Shown: piece after piece, positions 53,473 to 63,599 of the stretch
How the letters are laid out: each line of letters starts with the position of its first letter
Numbering within the stretch: position 1 is the first letter of the stretch
NCBI RefSeq assembly: GCF_910592395.1
Contig: NC_088322.1
Span: 4,893,431-4,957,430, forward strand
Length of the DNA: 64,000 nt
Direction: 5' to 3'
Source: Lineus longissimus
Taxonomy: Eukaryota; Nemertea; Pilidiophora; Heteronemertea; Lineidae
The notes under the pieces: model-generated
Told to the model about the DNA's origin: nothing
Database searches by the model: none
What the model saw: only the letters and a program-made list of their open reading frames with translations
Made by a program: the position numbers and the translations under genes

Positions 53473-56131
53473 CTATTCTGCCTGGTACCTGTTCCAATTA
53501 GGAATGAAAAGATTGTTACAGAAATTATCTAAGGTTCTAGCACCAATCCGTCGTTTAAGGCTGCCGTCTAGACTTTCAATGGTTAAGGCTGCAAGACCAC
53601 TATCTACAGACTTCCCGCGGTTCATCAAGGTGGAAATTGTTAGCTTGTTCCCAACTACTGGAAGTTCTAGCTTTTCAGCAATACTTGTTCGTATATAGGT
53701 GCTGTCGGAACCCTCATCTAGTAGTGCATTTACACGCAACTTACGGTTGCCCTCTCCTTGGACAAAAACAGGAATGATTCTTAACCCAATCCGCGTTGGC
53801 TTCACCACCCCATCCTCGGACAGCCCAAAATAACTCTCTGTGTTCGAGCTGGAGGGCATATCAGTAGTCACCGATGTTGAAGCTAAGGTTGATTTACTAA
53901 CGAGAGGATGCAAAGTGGTATGATGGGTCTTGGGGCATTCATCAATTGAGCATCGTTTAACAGGCATCGGACAGGAGGCGCCAACATGTGAGTCCTCCAA
54001 GCAGCGATAACATAAACGTTTTTCTTTAGCAATCATCCATCGTTCATTAGGGGTGGCTTGCTTCCACTTCTTACAATATGGAACTGAATGTCTAGCCTGG
54101 CAAATAGGACAAACTCTAGGTTTACCTGATGACGTAGCTCCTACAGCATTTGAAGTCGCTTTTGCTCTTGCCTTATTTCGATTGGAAGTTGGACGCTTCT
54201 CATTCTCACTTGTGTTGGAGGTCACATGACTTGACGCCTGCTGTTTCCCACTAGCCCTCTTTCCTGACGTCGCAGCAGTTTTCTTCAGCTCCACTAACTC
54301 CAGGCGAAGGTTCACTTGTCTGTCTAACCAGTCTGCAAAGGCTGCCAATCCTTCCTCATCTTTGCTGGATCTAGAGTTATGATACAATATCAGGAGCGAA
54401 TCAGGGATTTTCTGGATCACCATGGTATATAGTGTTGAGACACCAGACAATTCTTGTAATCTATCAGAGTCGGCTAACTTGGTAACTAAATCACAAAGAC
54501 GATTAGCTAACTCTTCTAACTTTGGTAGATTCTCTTCCCGGATAGCTGGGAAGCTCGTTACGGCATCAAGATAGCGTTGTAACAATCGACGATGACCGCC
54601 GTATCTCTGGTCTAATTTCAACAATGCAACTTGATATTGTTGATCTGTATACCCTAGACGTTCTACTAGGCATTTAGCCCGCCCAGTAAGAGCGTTTTTC
54701 AACATCATCATCTTGTGTCTAGCTGGGACCTTTGCTTGGTGTACAAAAAATTTCAAATTGAGCCCGCCAGTCCTCATACTGTTCTGCCTCACCAGCAAAT
54801 TTCGGGAGCTTGGGTTTGGCCATGCCTTGAAAAAACCTATGTAACTCACCAGAGTTTCCCGTCCTATCATCAGGGCTTTCCAATGAACTTACAGCTTTCC
54901 AAGAATGTGACGTATCTAACTGCCGACCCTCTAGACGCTTAAGCACTCCTTGCAACGGAGACTCTCCTCTTGTTGCCAACTTATCTATTATCTTCGGCGT
55001 GGAGGTCGCCACAGGTGTGGTTGGGTCTAAAGACGTTTCTCTCTTAGGCTCCTTCTGCAATGGCAAGTTAAAACGTAATTTTTCAGGTTTTACAAAATCA
55101 TGAGCCTCTGACCTTAAAGCTTTTTTCCACAACTTTGCCTTTAGCTCGTACCGATCTGCGGCATCTTGTTGCCTCTCAAGAGCTAACCAACGTTGCATTT
55201 CTAACACTTGACTCTCTTGAGAATGACGCACCTTTTCCTGTTTTACTCGAAACTCCGCCACCACAGCCTCAATCTCAGCCTCTCTTGACTTAAATGATAA
55301 CTGATCATCCTCCCTCGCTGGCGGCTCTTCATCTGGGAGTTGTGGTTTCTCACCAGACTGTTTACCGATTACCTGATCACCAATCACTGATACTGGTCTT
55401 ACTCCTGGGACATCATCAGGTCTCTCAACCGGTAACTGAACACGTCCAGGGTTAACAAGAGGTTCTCTGACCACTAACTCTGGTTTTACCTCTACTTGTT
55501 GACCATCTATTGCAGCTTCCTCGACTCTGTCTTCCACAGGTTCGGCCGGCTGGTCCCCATCACCTGGATTCTCCGGGGATTGATCAGCGGCTGCTCGCTC
55601 TGGTTCGTCGTCCACTACCACAAGGATGGCTTCTTCGTCTTCTTCTTCTTCCACGGCTTCGTCGAAGGTAAACTCTGAACTAAAACCCGAGAAAGAACCT
55701 GCAATAGATGGATCATCATTTTTACGGGATTCAAGATAATCAATGATCTTATCTTCAGTAGTTTCCACTCTAATTCTGAGCAAACCCAGCCAATCTGAGA
55801 GAGACTGCATCTCTGACGGATCCTGGCACACGGCCAACGAGTGTTTGACGAGTGCTTCACATTCACTCCACTTTTGGAGCATACGCTCTCTTATTCTGAC
55901 TATTATGGCCCGTCGGCCCTCATTTGTAATGATCTCGGTGGTCCGGGCCACATCTCTCTCGATCGAATGCTTAAAGGCATCTCTCTCTACAGCCAGCCTA
56001 CTTGCGTCTAAGGACCTCTGTGTGCGCCTTTTATCTTCTGTGCCAGCGTTCAATTCATAGTCTGCCAAATGGGCGGGTGGTCTTCTAGTGCGTCCCGATT
56101 TTCTAACTTGCTGAGACATCTGTAACTTCAA
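53473..56131 (-). pseudogene. BEL/Pao gag plus zinc knuckles and protease, one frameshift, one nonsense codon
   Basis: The frame starts at ATG 56131, just inside the 5' LTR. It codes for a charged, coiled-coil-rich N-terminus with an acidic block (EEEEDEEAILVVVDDE), and reaches the capsid-like DUF1759 start KPKLPKFAGEAEQYEDWRAQ. At a run of six T near 54745 it shifts frame by one base; the other frame continues with AKCLVERLGY and QRYGGHRRLLQRYL. Zinc knuckles CYRCLEDSHVGASC and CSIDECPKTHH, and a DUF1758 protease (NALLDEGSDSTYI) follow. The frame ends at a TAG (53475-53473) where the other BEL copy in this window has Trp. It is otherwise complete. Confidence 0.85.
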
Positions 56132-56161
56132 TTATTTCAAACTTAACTATGGTTATATCAA

Positions 56162-56179
56162 ATCCGGTCGGAGAGACCA
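56162..56179 (-). other. Candidate primer-binding site of the second BEL element
   Basis: Three bases inside the 5' LTR the minus strand reads TGGTCTCTCCGACCGGAT, opening with TGG as expected. Confidence 0.5.
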
Positions 56180-56182
56180 AAA

Positions 56183-57269
56183 TGTTGGCACCAAGCAATT
56201 ATAAATGGTAAAAACTATTACCTGGTGCAACTCGACTTTTTGTTTCTTGATCTTGCTGCTGCTGAAGTCTGGACCCCTTCGCGAACTGCTGGGCAGGTTG
56301 AATTCACGAACAGCTGGGCTGGTTGTGTCACCTTCACGAACAGCTTGGTATCGATATTTCGACGGTTATTTTTCCTCACCGTCGATTCGAAGGTCTCTCA
56401 TTTACAACCTTTGTTGCAGACAAGGGCTATTATATTAGTTTAAATTTAAAGTCCAATGGACTATACTAATGTTCATATATTTATGAAGGCTCTTAACTAT
56501 TTGAGCACTTGACGACTAACAGGACGTACAATACAATTAAAAAGCTCTTAACTATGAGCATATTTAACTGAATGAAGAAACTATTTTTGGCTTATTCTAG
56601 TGTTCTTTTACTAAGGAGACTTACTCCTGAATATATATATATCTTTGTGGCCACACCCAACGAAATAATACGCGGTTGGGTGTGGTTTTTAGACAAACGA
56701 ATTTACAGAACCGCGCTGCCTGCAGGCTTATTGATCTGTTTATAATGAAGCGTATTTATTCCACCAAACATCCCAGAACCATTGGCAACTAGGAGTGGCA
56801 GATATAGAAGAATGAAGATTCACGTTACCGGGGCATGTCTATGGTCCGGACTACACTCTCCTTCATTCAGACGCTCATCGTTTTCTTGGGTTTGGAGAGA
56901 GACAGAACTTGGCTTGGGTCCGTTGGGAGGGGCACCACTTCTTCTAAAAACTTGGTCGGAAGTTCGGAAACTGGATCACTCCGCTCTCATCTAGTCGTGC
57001 TAACTAAACTCGCTGCTTGTAGTGTTGAAAGATTCACCGGCTTCTTGACGAAAACTGTACTATTCAGGAGAGATGAGAAAACACGTCCTGCTCCTCCAAA
57101 CCCGATGCCGCCTCCGATCCGCTAGCCTCGTTTTCGCTCAGACATCAACAACTAGTAGTCTTACGCAACTTGTCACATGTTGAGTACTTATTCGGCCGCG
57201 TACTTATTTAACCGAGTTTTCCAGGAACCCGCACGGGCGCTTTGAAATTGATCATAGTTCGTCTGAACA
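56183..57269 (-). repeat. 5' LTR of the second BEL/Pao element
   Basis: 1,087 bp, the partner of 48789-49875, followed by the target duplicate GGGAT. Confidence 0.93.
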
Positions 57270-57359
57270 GGGATGCTAGATCAAATTGACGTCCAAATAA
57301 AGTAACTGCACGCGGCCTGTAGAATAATGATCTACTGATTGATGTGTATTGAGCTCCCA

Positions 57360-57482
57360 TGCAGATAATTTGCAGTGTATGCATACATTACAATTAACAC
57401 CTATAGGGCCTACAGTAGATGCATGAAGATACATGCAGATATCTTGCAGTGTATGCATGCATTACAACGCCTATAGGGCCCA
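57360..57482 (+). repeat. Short imperfect direct repeat
   Basis: ATGCAGATA, then TTGCAGTGTATGCAT, ATTACA and CCTATAGGGCC occur at 57360 and again at 57434, a spacing of about 74 bp. Confidence 0.6.
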
Positions 57483-58059
57483 CAGCCTTCTTGATTTGCT
57501 GAAAATACAACTTCAGTGTCTGTCTAGATTACCCTTTTTGCATTCATTTGGCTCCTTATGTGTTCCAATTCAAACTGACTAAAACTCCCCTCTTCTCATA
57601 TTGAAATTCGGGTAAATATCGAGAAATATGAAGAGCTACCATGATTTCTTGAATGTTTGACTATCAAATTCAAACTTACTAGCTTCCTGTCTCAGGTTGC
57701 ATTATGGGTGATATTTAACACTGAATTTGACTGCAATTACCACTGCTTTACACTGCCATCAAGTCTTAATCTCACCAGTCATAAAGCAGTGGTTTTCAGT
57801 CATGTTGAAAATGCCACGGGTTTCGATCAGAGTTGGAGAAGTGGAAATCAGTGGTCTTTCAGTCATAGGCAGTGTTTTTGAAATACGTCGTTCATAATGA
57901 TATGCAAGTGGCAGTGCTTTGCAGTGGTCTTTCAGTCAAAATCAGTGGTATTAAAACATTAAGAAAAAATGATATGCCTAAGACAGTCATATGCAGTGGG
58001 GGTTTCAGTCAAAAGCAGTGTGATGCAGTCATTTTCAGTGCACTGCCTTTTGGTGAGGG

Positions 58060-58835
58060 AAGTTGCCAAAAAATGGTGACTCATTTATATTTCCACCCAA
58101 ACCGAACCCCTATTATCAGCACAATAGACTGAACCAACGAAACTTGAAACTGGACACTGAGTTTCAAATGCATATTTCTGCATAAATAGTGCAAACTAAA
58201 TTTTAAAAACCGAAACTAATTAAAGTTAGGATATCAATTAATATTTAAAGTAACTCGTACTACAAATAAACGGTCAAGGGAATCCGATGTTGTAAGATGA
58301 AATTGGTACCTCGAGTTCATCTCAGTCTGCAAGCCGGCCATTTTGAATCGGAGCAGATCCAAATTCTAGGATTGTCTGAATAAGCGCACGATTTGGTACG
58401 AAACTGAATTAAGATATGTTAAACGGTGGGGGTATTTATGATGAGTGATATTACACCCACCTGGGTATCTAGTTTGATGAAATTCGGAAATCTGCAACTT
58501 GTTGAAAAATCAATAAAAATACCGCAAATCGTCACTGTTTCATTAATTCTCATCCGAATTTCATGAAAGTTCGTAGGCGGGTGGCATGGCACGTGATAGA
58601 CCTAATGAGCGAATCAAAACAGACGTATCTTTAAGCAGAATGTCTACAGGCTTGCGCTCGTGTTTTGAACGACGCCAACGCATTACTCTTTAGACTGAAT
58701 GGGTATTGCGATTGTGTGATGGAGACAATGTTTACATAGTGGTTAACAAGCTTTTTGCGCTGACCAATCGCTTGGCAGCAGGCCTGTGCTGGGGATGGAT
58801 CATTTCGATGTCATGTTAAGGCTTAGCTGAAACAG
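58060..58835. other. Non-coding, nothing recognised
   Basis: AT-rich, no ORF of note. The N-terminal Myb-like exons expected upstream of the Harbinger partner gene were not found here. Confidence 0.3.
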
Positions 58836-59145
58836 CTGTGAGTGGGAGATGGGAATCTGAGCAAGAGCCGTCACAACCGGTGTCCACAGACTCAGAATTT
58901 AATGCAACAAAAGAAATGGCCATCGCCATAGAGCAGAGGGGTGGAAAAGGGAAGAGCAAGGGGAAAGGGAAGGGGAAGAAGACAAGCAGTGCATCTACTC
59001 AACTTCCTGTAGATTGTGTAAAAACATGCCGATGCATCTGCCCTGTCCAGCACGCTTTACTCTTATAGGAACTGTCGAATGCCGCCCTGAATGAAAAGAA
59101 GATGAAACTGGAAATTTTGAAGTTGGAGAAAGATTTAAACTGTTA
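58836..59145 (+). CDS. Possible C-terminal exons of a Harbinger Myb-like partner protein
   Basis: An acceptor GAAACAG at 58834 or so opens a Lys/Gly-rich frame (EQRGGKGKSKGKGKGKK). A weak donor (GTAAAA near 59020) and the acceptor CTTATAG at 59068 join it in phase 0 to ELSNAALNEKKMKLEILKLE and a stop at 59145. A short C-terminal helix of this sort closes Myb/SANT-like proteins that accompany Harbinger transposases. The DNA-binding domain is not visible, and the link rests on position and the helix only. Confidence 0.35.
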
Positions 59146-59635
59146 GATCTTTACAACTCCAGAATTGCCATTTTCGTCTTCATTTCATTCCACAAAGAAT
59201 GTCAAATATCATTTAAACCCTTCCTGTATTTGAAGGAACTGTAATTATTTTATTATCACCCAAAATGTTACGTCTTACAGACACTTGTATATAAAGTTCA
59301 ACGTCAAGAATAATATTTATCTATCTATGAATCAATCTTTAAATACTTTTCTTTTGCAGGATTCAGTTTCAAATTGCAGCAACACATACACGCCGTACAT
59401 CCATTAATTCCAATTTGTTAGTTACTGTTTAGCTAAAGTGAATACCATTAGGTTTTTCATTGTGAATGTCAAGCAGGTTCAACATAAAAATTGGTATGAT
59501 TTAAGATCAGAAAAATTTGTTTTTGGAAGAAATAACTCATAAAAGATATGCTGGTGTATCTGTGATGCTTGTTTTGAAAGTAAATCTTACTGCATACACT
59601 CGGTGAACCCTGAATGTGTATTTGAAGTTTGCTTA
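59146..59635. other. Spacer between convergent Harbinger-related genes
   Basis: AT-rich; 3' UTR sequence for both sides is the simplest reading. No further gene. Confidence 0.35.
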
Positions 59636-60102
59636 TTAGAAGAAACGTTCAGTGACAAATTTCCGCATAGCAAACCCATCATTGGGACCCTGGTAGACAT
59701 GTCTTTGTCGTGGTTCACGCCTTGGACGTCCTAACAGCGGCTCTCTTCTCTCTATTGCAATATTGTGCAGGACACAACAAGCAATGATGATTTTGCATGT
59801 TCTGTCAGGACGCATTCGGATTTCCCCATGAAGACAATGAAATCGTCTCTTCATCACCCCAAAACAATGCTTGATGGAATTGCGTGTCTTCTTCTGAGCT
59901 GAGTTATAGCGTTTCTCAGCACGCATTGTGGGCGTCAGATAGGGGGTTAAAAGAAGCGGCTTACAAGGATAGCCGGAATCTCCCAACAGATAGCCTTCTT
60001 GCATGTTGTTCTCGGAGAGGTGCTGTCCGATTTCGCTCTCCTTGAAGATGTGGGAGTCATGTGTGGCTCCAGGCCAGCGAGCTACCACATTTATAAGTTT
60101 CC

Positions 60103-60724
60103 CTGCAATAAGTTAAAAAGAATGTTTAGTAGTTTTAGTGCTGAATCAAACATGACCCAGTGCCCTAACTGTGTAAGTCTTCTGAAGGTGACCAATTTAA
60201 TAGCTTCCTGCTCCTGCCTATAGCCCCCCTTTAAGTTGTTTTGATTGAGCATTAGAATGATAAGAATCACCTATTCATAGATCAAGCTTTCATTAGATTT
60301 TTAGTTTAGATAAATATTATACAGAAATTGATAAAAAAAATTTTTTTTTTGACTCGCACTGTAGTTATGATTTTGAAAGATATGTCATCCCATATGCCAG
60401 GAAATTTGTACTATCACACACTGTCAGGACTGTTCTGACACACAAAATCGCATGATTTCTTCCCAAATTAATGATCTGGCAGAGTAGGTACGCAGTATAT
60501 AAGTGGATGTCTGTTTAAAAGCGCTTTTCTGTGTGTTTGATGCGTTTTCAGGCGCCCAATAGCCACAGAAATCATGAAATGAGCGAGTGTAGTGTAGGCG
60601 GTGACAGTCTATGTACATGATGTACATGATGTACATGATGTACACAAGTCAATGGTTAAGATACACTCGCACTCATTTCACTGACTGCTGGAGTACAAGC
60701 AGTAGGCCTATGTGTTCAACTTAC
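60103..60724 (-). other. Intron of the Harbinger transposase
   Basis: Bounded by GTAAGT and TTATTGCAG on the minus strand. It holds a GTACATGAT microsatellite. Confidence 0.6.
60611..60645 (+). repeat. Microsatellite, 9-bp unit
   Basis: ATGTACATG units repeated about four times. Confidence 0.8.
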
Positions 60725-61339
60725 CTCTGTGGCCACAGATTCCCTGTGTGTTGATACTGTGGTACTGCTTACGGTTGACGAAGCAAGACTCGTAGGTCGG
60801 TTTATTAGGGCCTTCTCCATTTTCACGAAACCACAGTGGGGTTGATGGTGACTGTATCTTAGTGTGGGCACCATCAACGCATCCGATGACTTCTGGAAAC
60901 CCAGCCATTTCATAGAATCCTGTGTGAATTTTTCTGCACTCGTCCTGTTCTGTGGGCCATTTGATAAAGTCATCTTTGATGCCAACCAGAGCATTACTAA
61001 CTGCCACGACAATTTTGCTTGCTGTGCCCTTATCGTATCCCTGTAAATCTCCAACGATTTGGAGAAAAGACCCTGAGGCGTAGAAGCGAAGGGCTAACAT
61101 AGTAACATCACTTGCCTTTCAGCAGAGAAGATTTTGTTTCGCCTGGTAGGCCTCTCCAGTTTGTCCCTTATCAAGTCAGTGATGTAAATAATACTTAGCC
61201 TGCTGAATCTATATCGTTTTCTTAACCCTTTATCATCATATATATCCAAATCATTCTCTCTATGCCGGAAAGTTTTGGGTTTTTCATCAAATTGGGAAAC
61301 AGGAGCATTCTGTGCGCGGCCATTTTGTTTCTGAGAATG

Positions 61340-61548
61340 CCTGACAACAAGAGTTGTTGTCAGTGGTTTTTTAGGTTTATCGGTGCTCAAAAGCACCGTT
61401 AAATATATCGGTGGTTTTGTCGGCAGTTCGAGCTTGTCGGAGCTTCTAACAACCCAAAACTGTCGGTGGTTAAAGTTATCGGTGGTTTGTCGGCAAACTA
61501 TCCACCGACAAGAGATATCGGTGCTTTGAACAACCGGGCCCAGGGTAA
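61340..61548. repeat. Short palindromic repeat segment with ATCGGTG motifs
   Basis: ATCGGTG or GTCGGTG occurs about five times, some within small hairpins (CGGTGCTCAAAAGCACCG near 61378; GACAACAAGAGTTGTTGTC near 61340). The right border GAACAACCGGGCCC resembles the end of a MITE. It lies between the CIDE-N-like exons and the Harbinger transposase. Confidence 0.5.
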
Positions 61549-61557
61549 CACACTTAC

Positions 61558-62890
61558 CGCCTTCACCGTCATCTTCATCACAGTCCAATGCACCACTTTC
61601 ATCCGGGATGAATCTGAGAGTGGCGAGTGCTGGAAGCGACGCAAGAAATTGATCATCCGAAATATTTGTTTCACCATCATCTGCCAGGACAAAACTTCCG
61701 GATGATACACCCATCTTCTCACAGGCTGAAAGAAGAATAAAAACACTTAGTTATGAATAAAAAAGCAATGAGTACATGGTAGGGACATGCAAGGCTAAAA
61801 ATGTATTTTTTTCCAATTTTATCTTTGGAGGAAGTTTCATGTAAAATTGTGGCAAATCTGTTGATTATATTTCTATAGTTGTGCACCAAAAATGCTGATT
61901 TAATCTGGTGGAGGGGCAAAGTGCAGGGCAGTTTAATTTTAATATTTTCACCCTTGACACCTGACCAGCAATTTGTTGGTTTTACCAGCAGGCCTGAAAT
62001 GGTTAAATCATGAAGCCATTTTCTAACCAGCATTGGAATGCTGCTTGCAGGGAGACTCAACCACATTGACAAGCCTATCATAATCATGCTATGCCTTCAT
62101 TTTATGGAGGCTTGTTTCTGTTTTATCATGACATCTGCTCTTTGGTGCTCAAACTTACCTTTCTGCAAGAGGTCTTCATGGCTGAAACACGATATTCCAT
62201 GCTTTGTCTTGCCTATCTCAACTCGAAAAACCAAACTGAAAAGGAAATAATGAAATTATTGACATTTGTTGGAAGTCGAGAGTTGTGGGTGTCAACAATA
62301 AACCTCGCGTATTGCCGATGTAGGCCCTATTGTACTTTTATGTACATTGTCAGTGTTTTTTTGCCTAGGCTAGGGCGAGGCTTTTGTTGACACTCACGCA
62401 GCGAAACGTAAGGGGCTTATGCATGGCCATGGGCCTAACCAACAGGCACCGCCATCAAATCTAACCCAGTGACAACACTATATAGTGTCTGATTTAAGTA
62501 GGCCCACACACTAAGGCATATTGCTAGATTTTACAAAAGGAAATAGATTACTGGATTGAGCCCTTCAGAATAAAACCGTTCGACATGCAATGCACTAGCC
62601 TATACACATTGATACACACATGAGATGTACACATTCCATGCACATGTGCATGCACCAAGCATTGAATGAAGCGTGTTCTGCAGTGTGAGTGTGCAGATCG
62701 ATCGGCAGGTAGCCATTTCTTCTGAATACTCGGTAGATTCTTCCGTACAGTTCTCAGCAATAAATCAATTGTATCTCGAAAGCCTTCCTTAAACACTGTG
62801 CCACTTTGATTTCATTGTTAGAGCAACACATTTTGTAAAAACCGTCGTAAACACTACAAAAATTACCAACCTTTTGCTACCGGCAGCCAT
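61558..62890 (-). CDS. CIDE-N-like domain protein, first three exons
   Basis: Three minus-strand exons fit in phase: 62890-62871 (MAAGSK plus two bases), 62235-62159 and 61725-61558, with acceptors TTTTCAG and TTTCAG and donors GTTGGT, GTAAGT and GTAAGT. The joined product reads LVFRVEIGKTKHGISCFSHE, then LLQKACEKMG, then VLADDGETNISDDQFLASLP, then TLRFIPD. This follows the CIDE-N (CAD) pattern: a basic first strand, a central helix of the LLxKA type, an acidic DDG turn and a final hydrophobic strand. CIDE-N domains mediate acidic-basic head-to-tail assembly in DFF40/DFF45 and CIDE proteins. The reading continues past an acidic linker (DEDDGEGG) towards the Harbinger transposase on the same strand. 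The visible acceptor there is not in phase, so the 3' partner is unknown. Confidence 0.5.
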
Positions 62891-63599
62891 CTTTCCGGTT
62901 CTGTGCGTAACATGTGCGTCAGCCGACGATCCGCATTTTCTTTTAAATTTTATTTCTTGTGGTTTATTGCTTGACAGAAACTTGACATTTGCAAAATCTG
63001 GCAACCCCAGACATTCGTCGAATTTTCGACACCTTTCCCAATCCCATTCGCCAGAAACTCGACGTTTGAAAATGATCAGGTACCACAGCACTCGACACGA
63101 ACTCGACGTCGAGTGCGTGTCGACCGCTGACCCCGGGGGGTACAGACATCTGATTGACTGCTGCATTAGTAGGCGAGTCAATATATGAAAAATATGGCCT
63201 AACCTCAAAAAAATTGCAACAAAAGGTTTTATTGCTTTAAATGTATTGGGGGGTCATAGTGAACCCCAGAAAAAAAGTCTCCCAATTTCTGACCACGGGA
63301 AAGGGGTTAATTAGCATAAATTTAAAATGGCCGCGCCCTGAAATATTAATGTACTAGAAACTTTTTAATGGTTGGATTTATACCCCATAAATGTATTATT
63401 GATAGATAGGAATATTATACCTCTGAACAAGATAGACATGGTTAAAATTATCTGTGACGTCACAGTGACATAGAAATGACGTCATCATGATGTAGAAATG
63501 ACTTAACGGTCTAATTTATGCTACCTTTAGGGTGCTCAGGCAGTTGAAGTTCATGGTAGGCCGTAGGGGACATTAATGCCGATTTAAGTTCTAGAACAT
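62891..63599. other. Upstream flank of the CIDE-N-like gene, non-coding
   Basis: The region next to 62890 should hold its promoter. Tandem-like TGACGTCA phrases (TGACGTCACAGTGACAT and GACGTCATCATGA) occur near 63456-63490. No other gene seen. Confidence 0.35.

Larger units (their letters stand above)
48789..57269 (-). mobile_element. BEL/Pao LTR retrotransposon, near full length
   Basis: 8,481 bp with two 1,087-bp LTRs (48789-49875 and 56183-57269; ends TGTTGGCACC...CTGAACA) and a 5-bp target duplication GGGAT (48784-48788 and 57270-57274). I counted about ten differences between the LTRs, roughly 1%. The minus strand codes for gag and pol. One frameshift and one nonsense codon interrupt a single gag-pol frame. 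It lies inside the CAGTC/CAGTG element. Confidence 0.95.
48019..58059. mobile_element. CAGTC/CAGTG-rich DNA element with inverted ends, split by a BEL element
   Basis: The outer ends are inverted copies: CCCTCACCGAAAAGCAGTG at 48019 and the complement of CCCTCACCAAAAGGCAGTG at 58041-58059. Both arms (48019-48440 and 57715-58045) carry roughly twenty CAGTC or CAGTG pentamers each, often alternating. Near the inner side of each arm they switch to the complementary GACTG/CACTG orientation. Without the BEL insertion and one target copy the element would be about 1.55 kb. No transposase is visible. The family is unknown to me. Confidence 0.6.
59636..61330 (-). pseudogene. PIF/Harbinger transposase, frameshifted, third catalytic residue changed
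   Basis: Exons 61330-60725 and 60102-59636 splice in phase (donor GTAAGT, acceptor TTGCAG). The N-terminal part has DLDIYDDKGLRKRYRF and the helix-turn-helix-like QIVGDLQGYDKGTASKIV. The DDE_Tnp_4 nuclease shows GCVDGAHTKIQSP (first Asp) and LLGDSGYPCKPLLLTPY (second Asp). At the third position, where the family has Glu before the -FG- motif, this copy reads RNSIKHCFGVMKRRF, with Lys (AAG at 59872-59870). In addition, ATGTTACT is inserted before ATGTTAGCC near 61095, shifting the frame. Both changes point to an inactive copy. The 5' start near 61323 is uncertain. Confidence 0.78.

Noticed and set aside
62548-62796. Minus-strand frame with a helical stretch (LLLRTVRKNLPSIQKKWLP)
   Set aside because: It lies in the predicted first intron of the CIDE-N-like gene; skipping it keeps the phase, and it lacks a matching donor.
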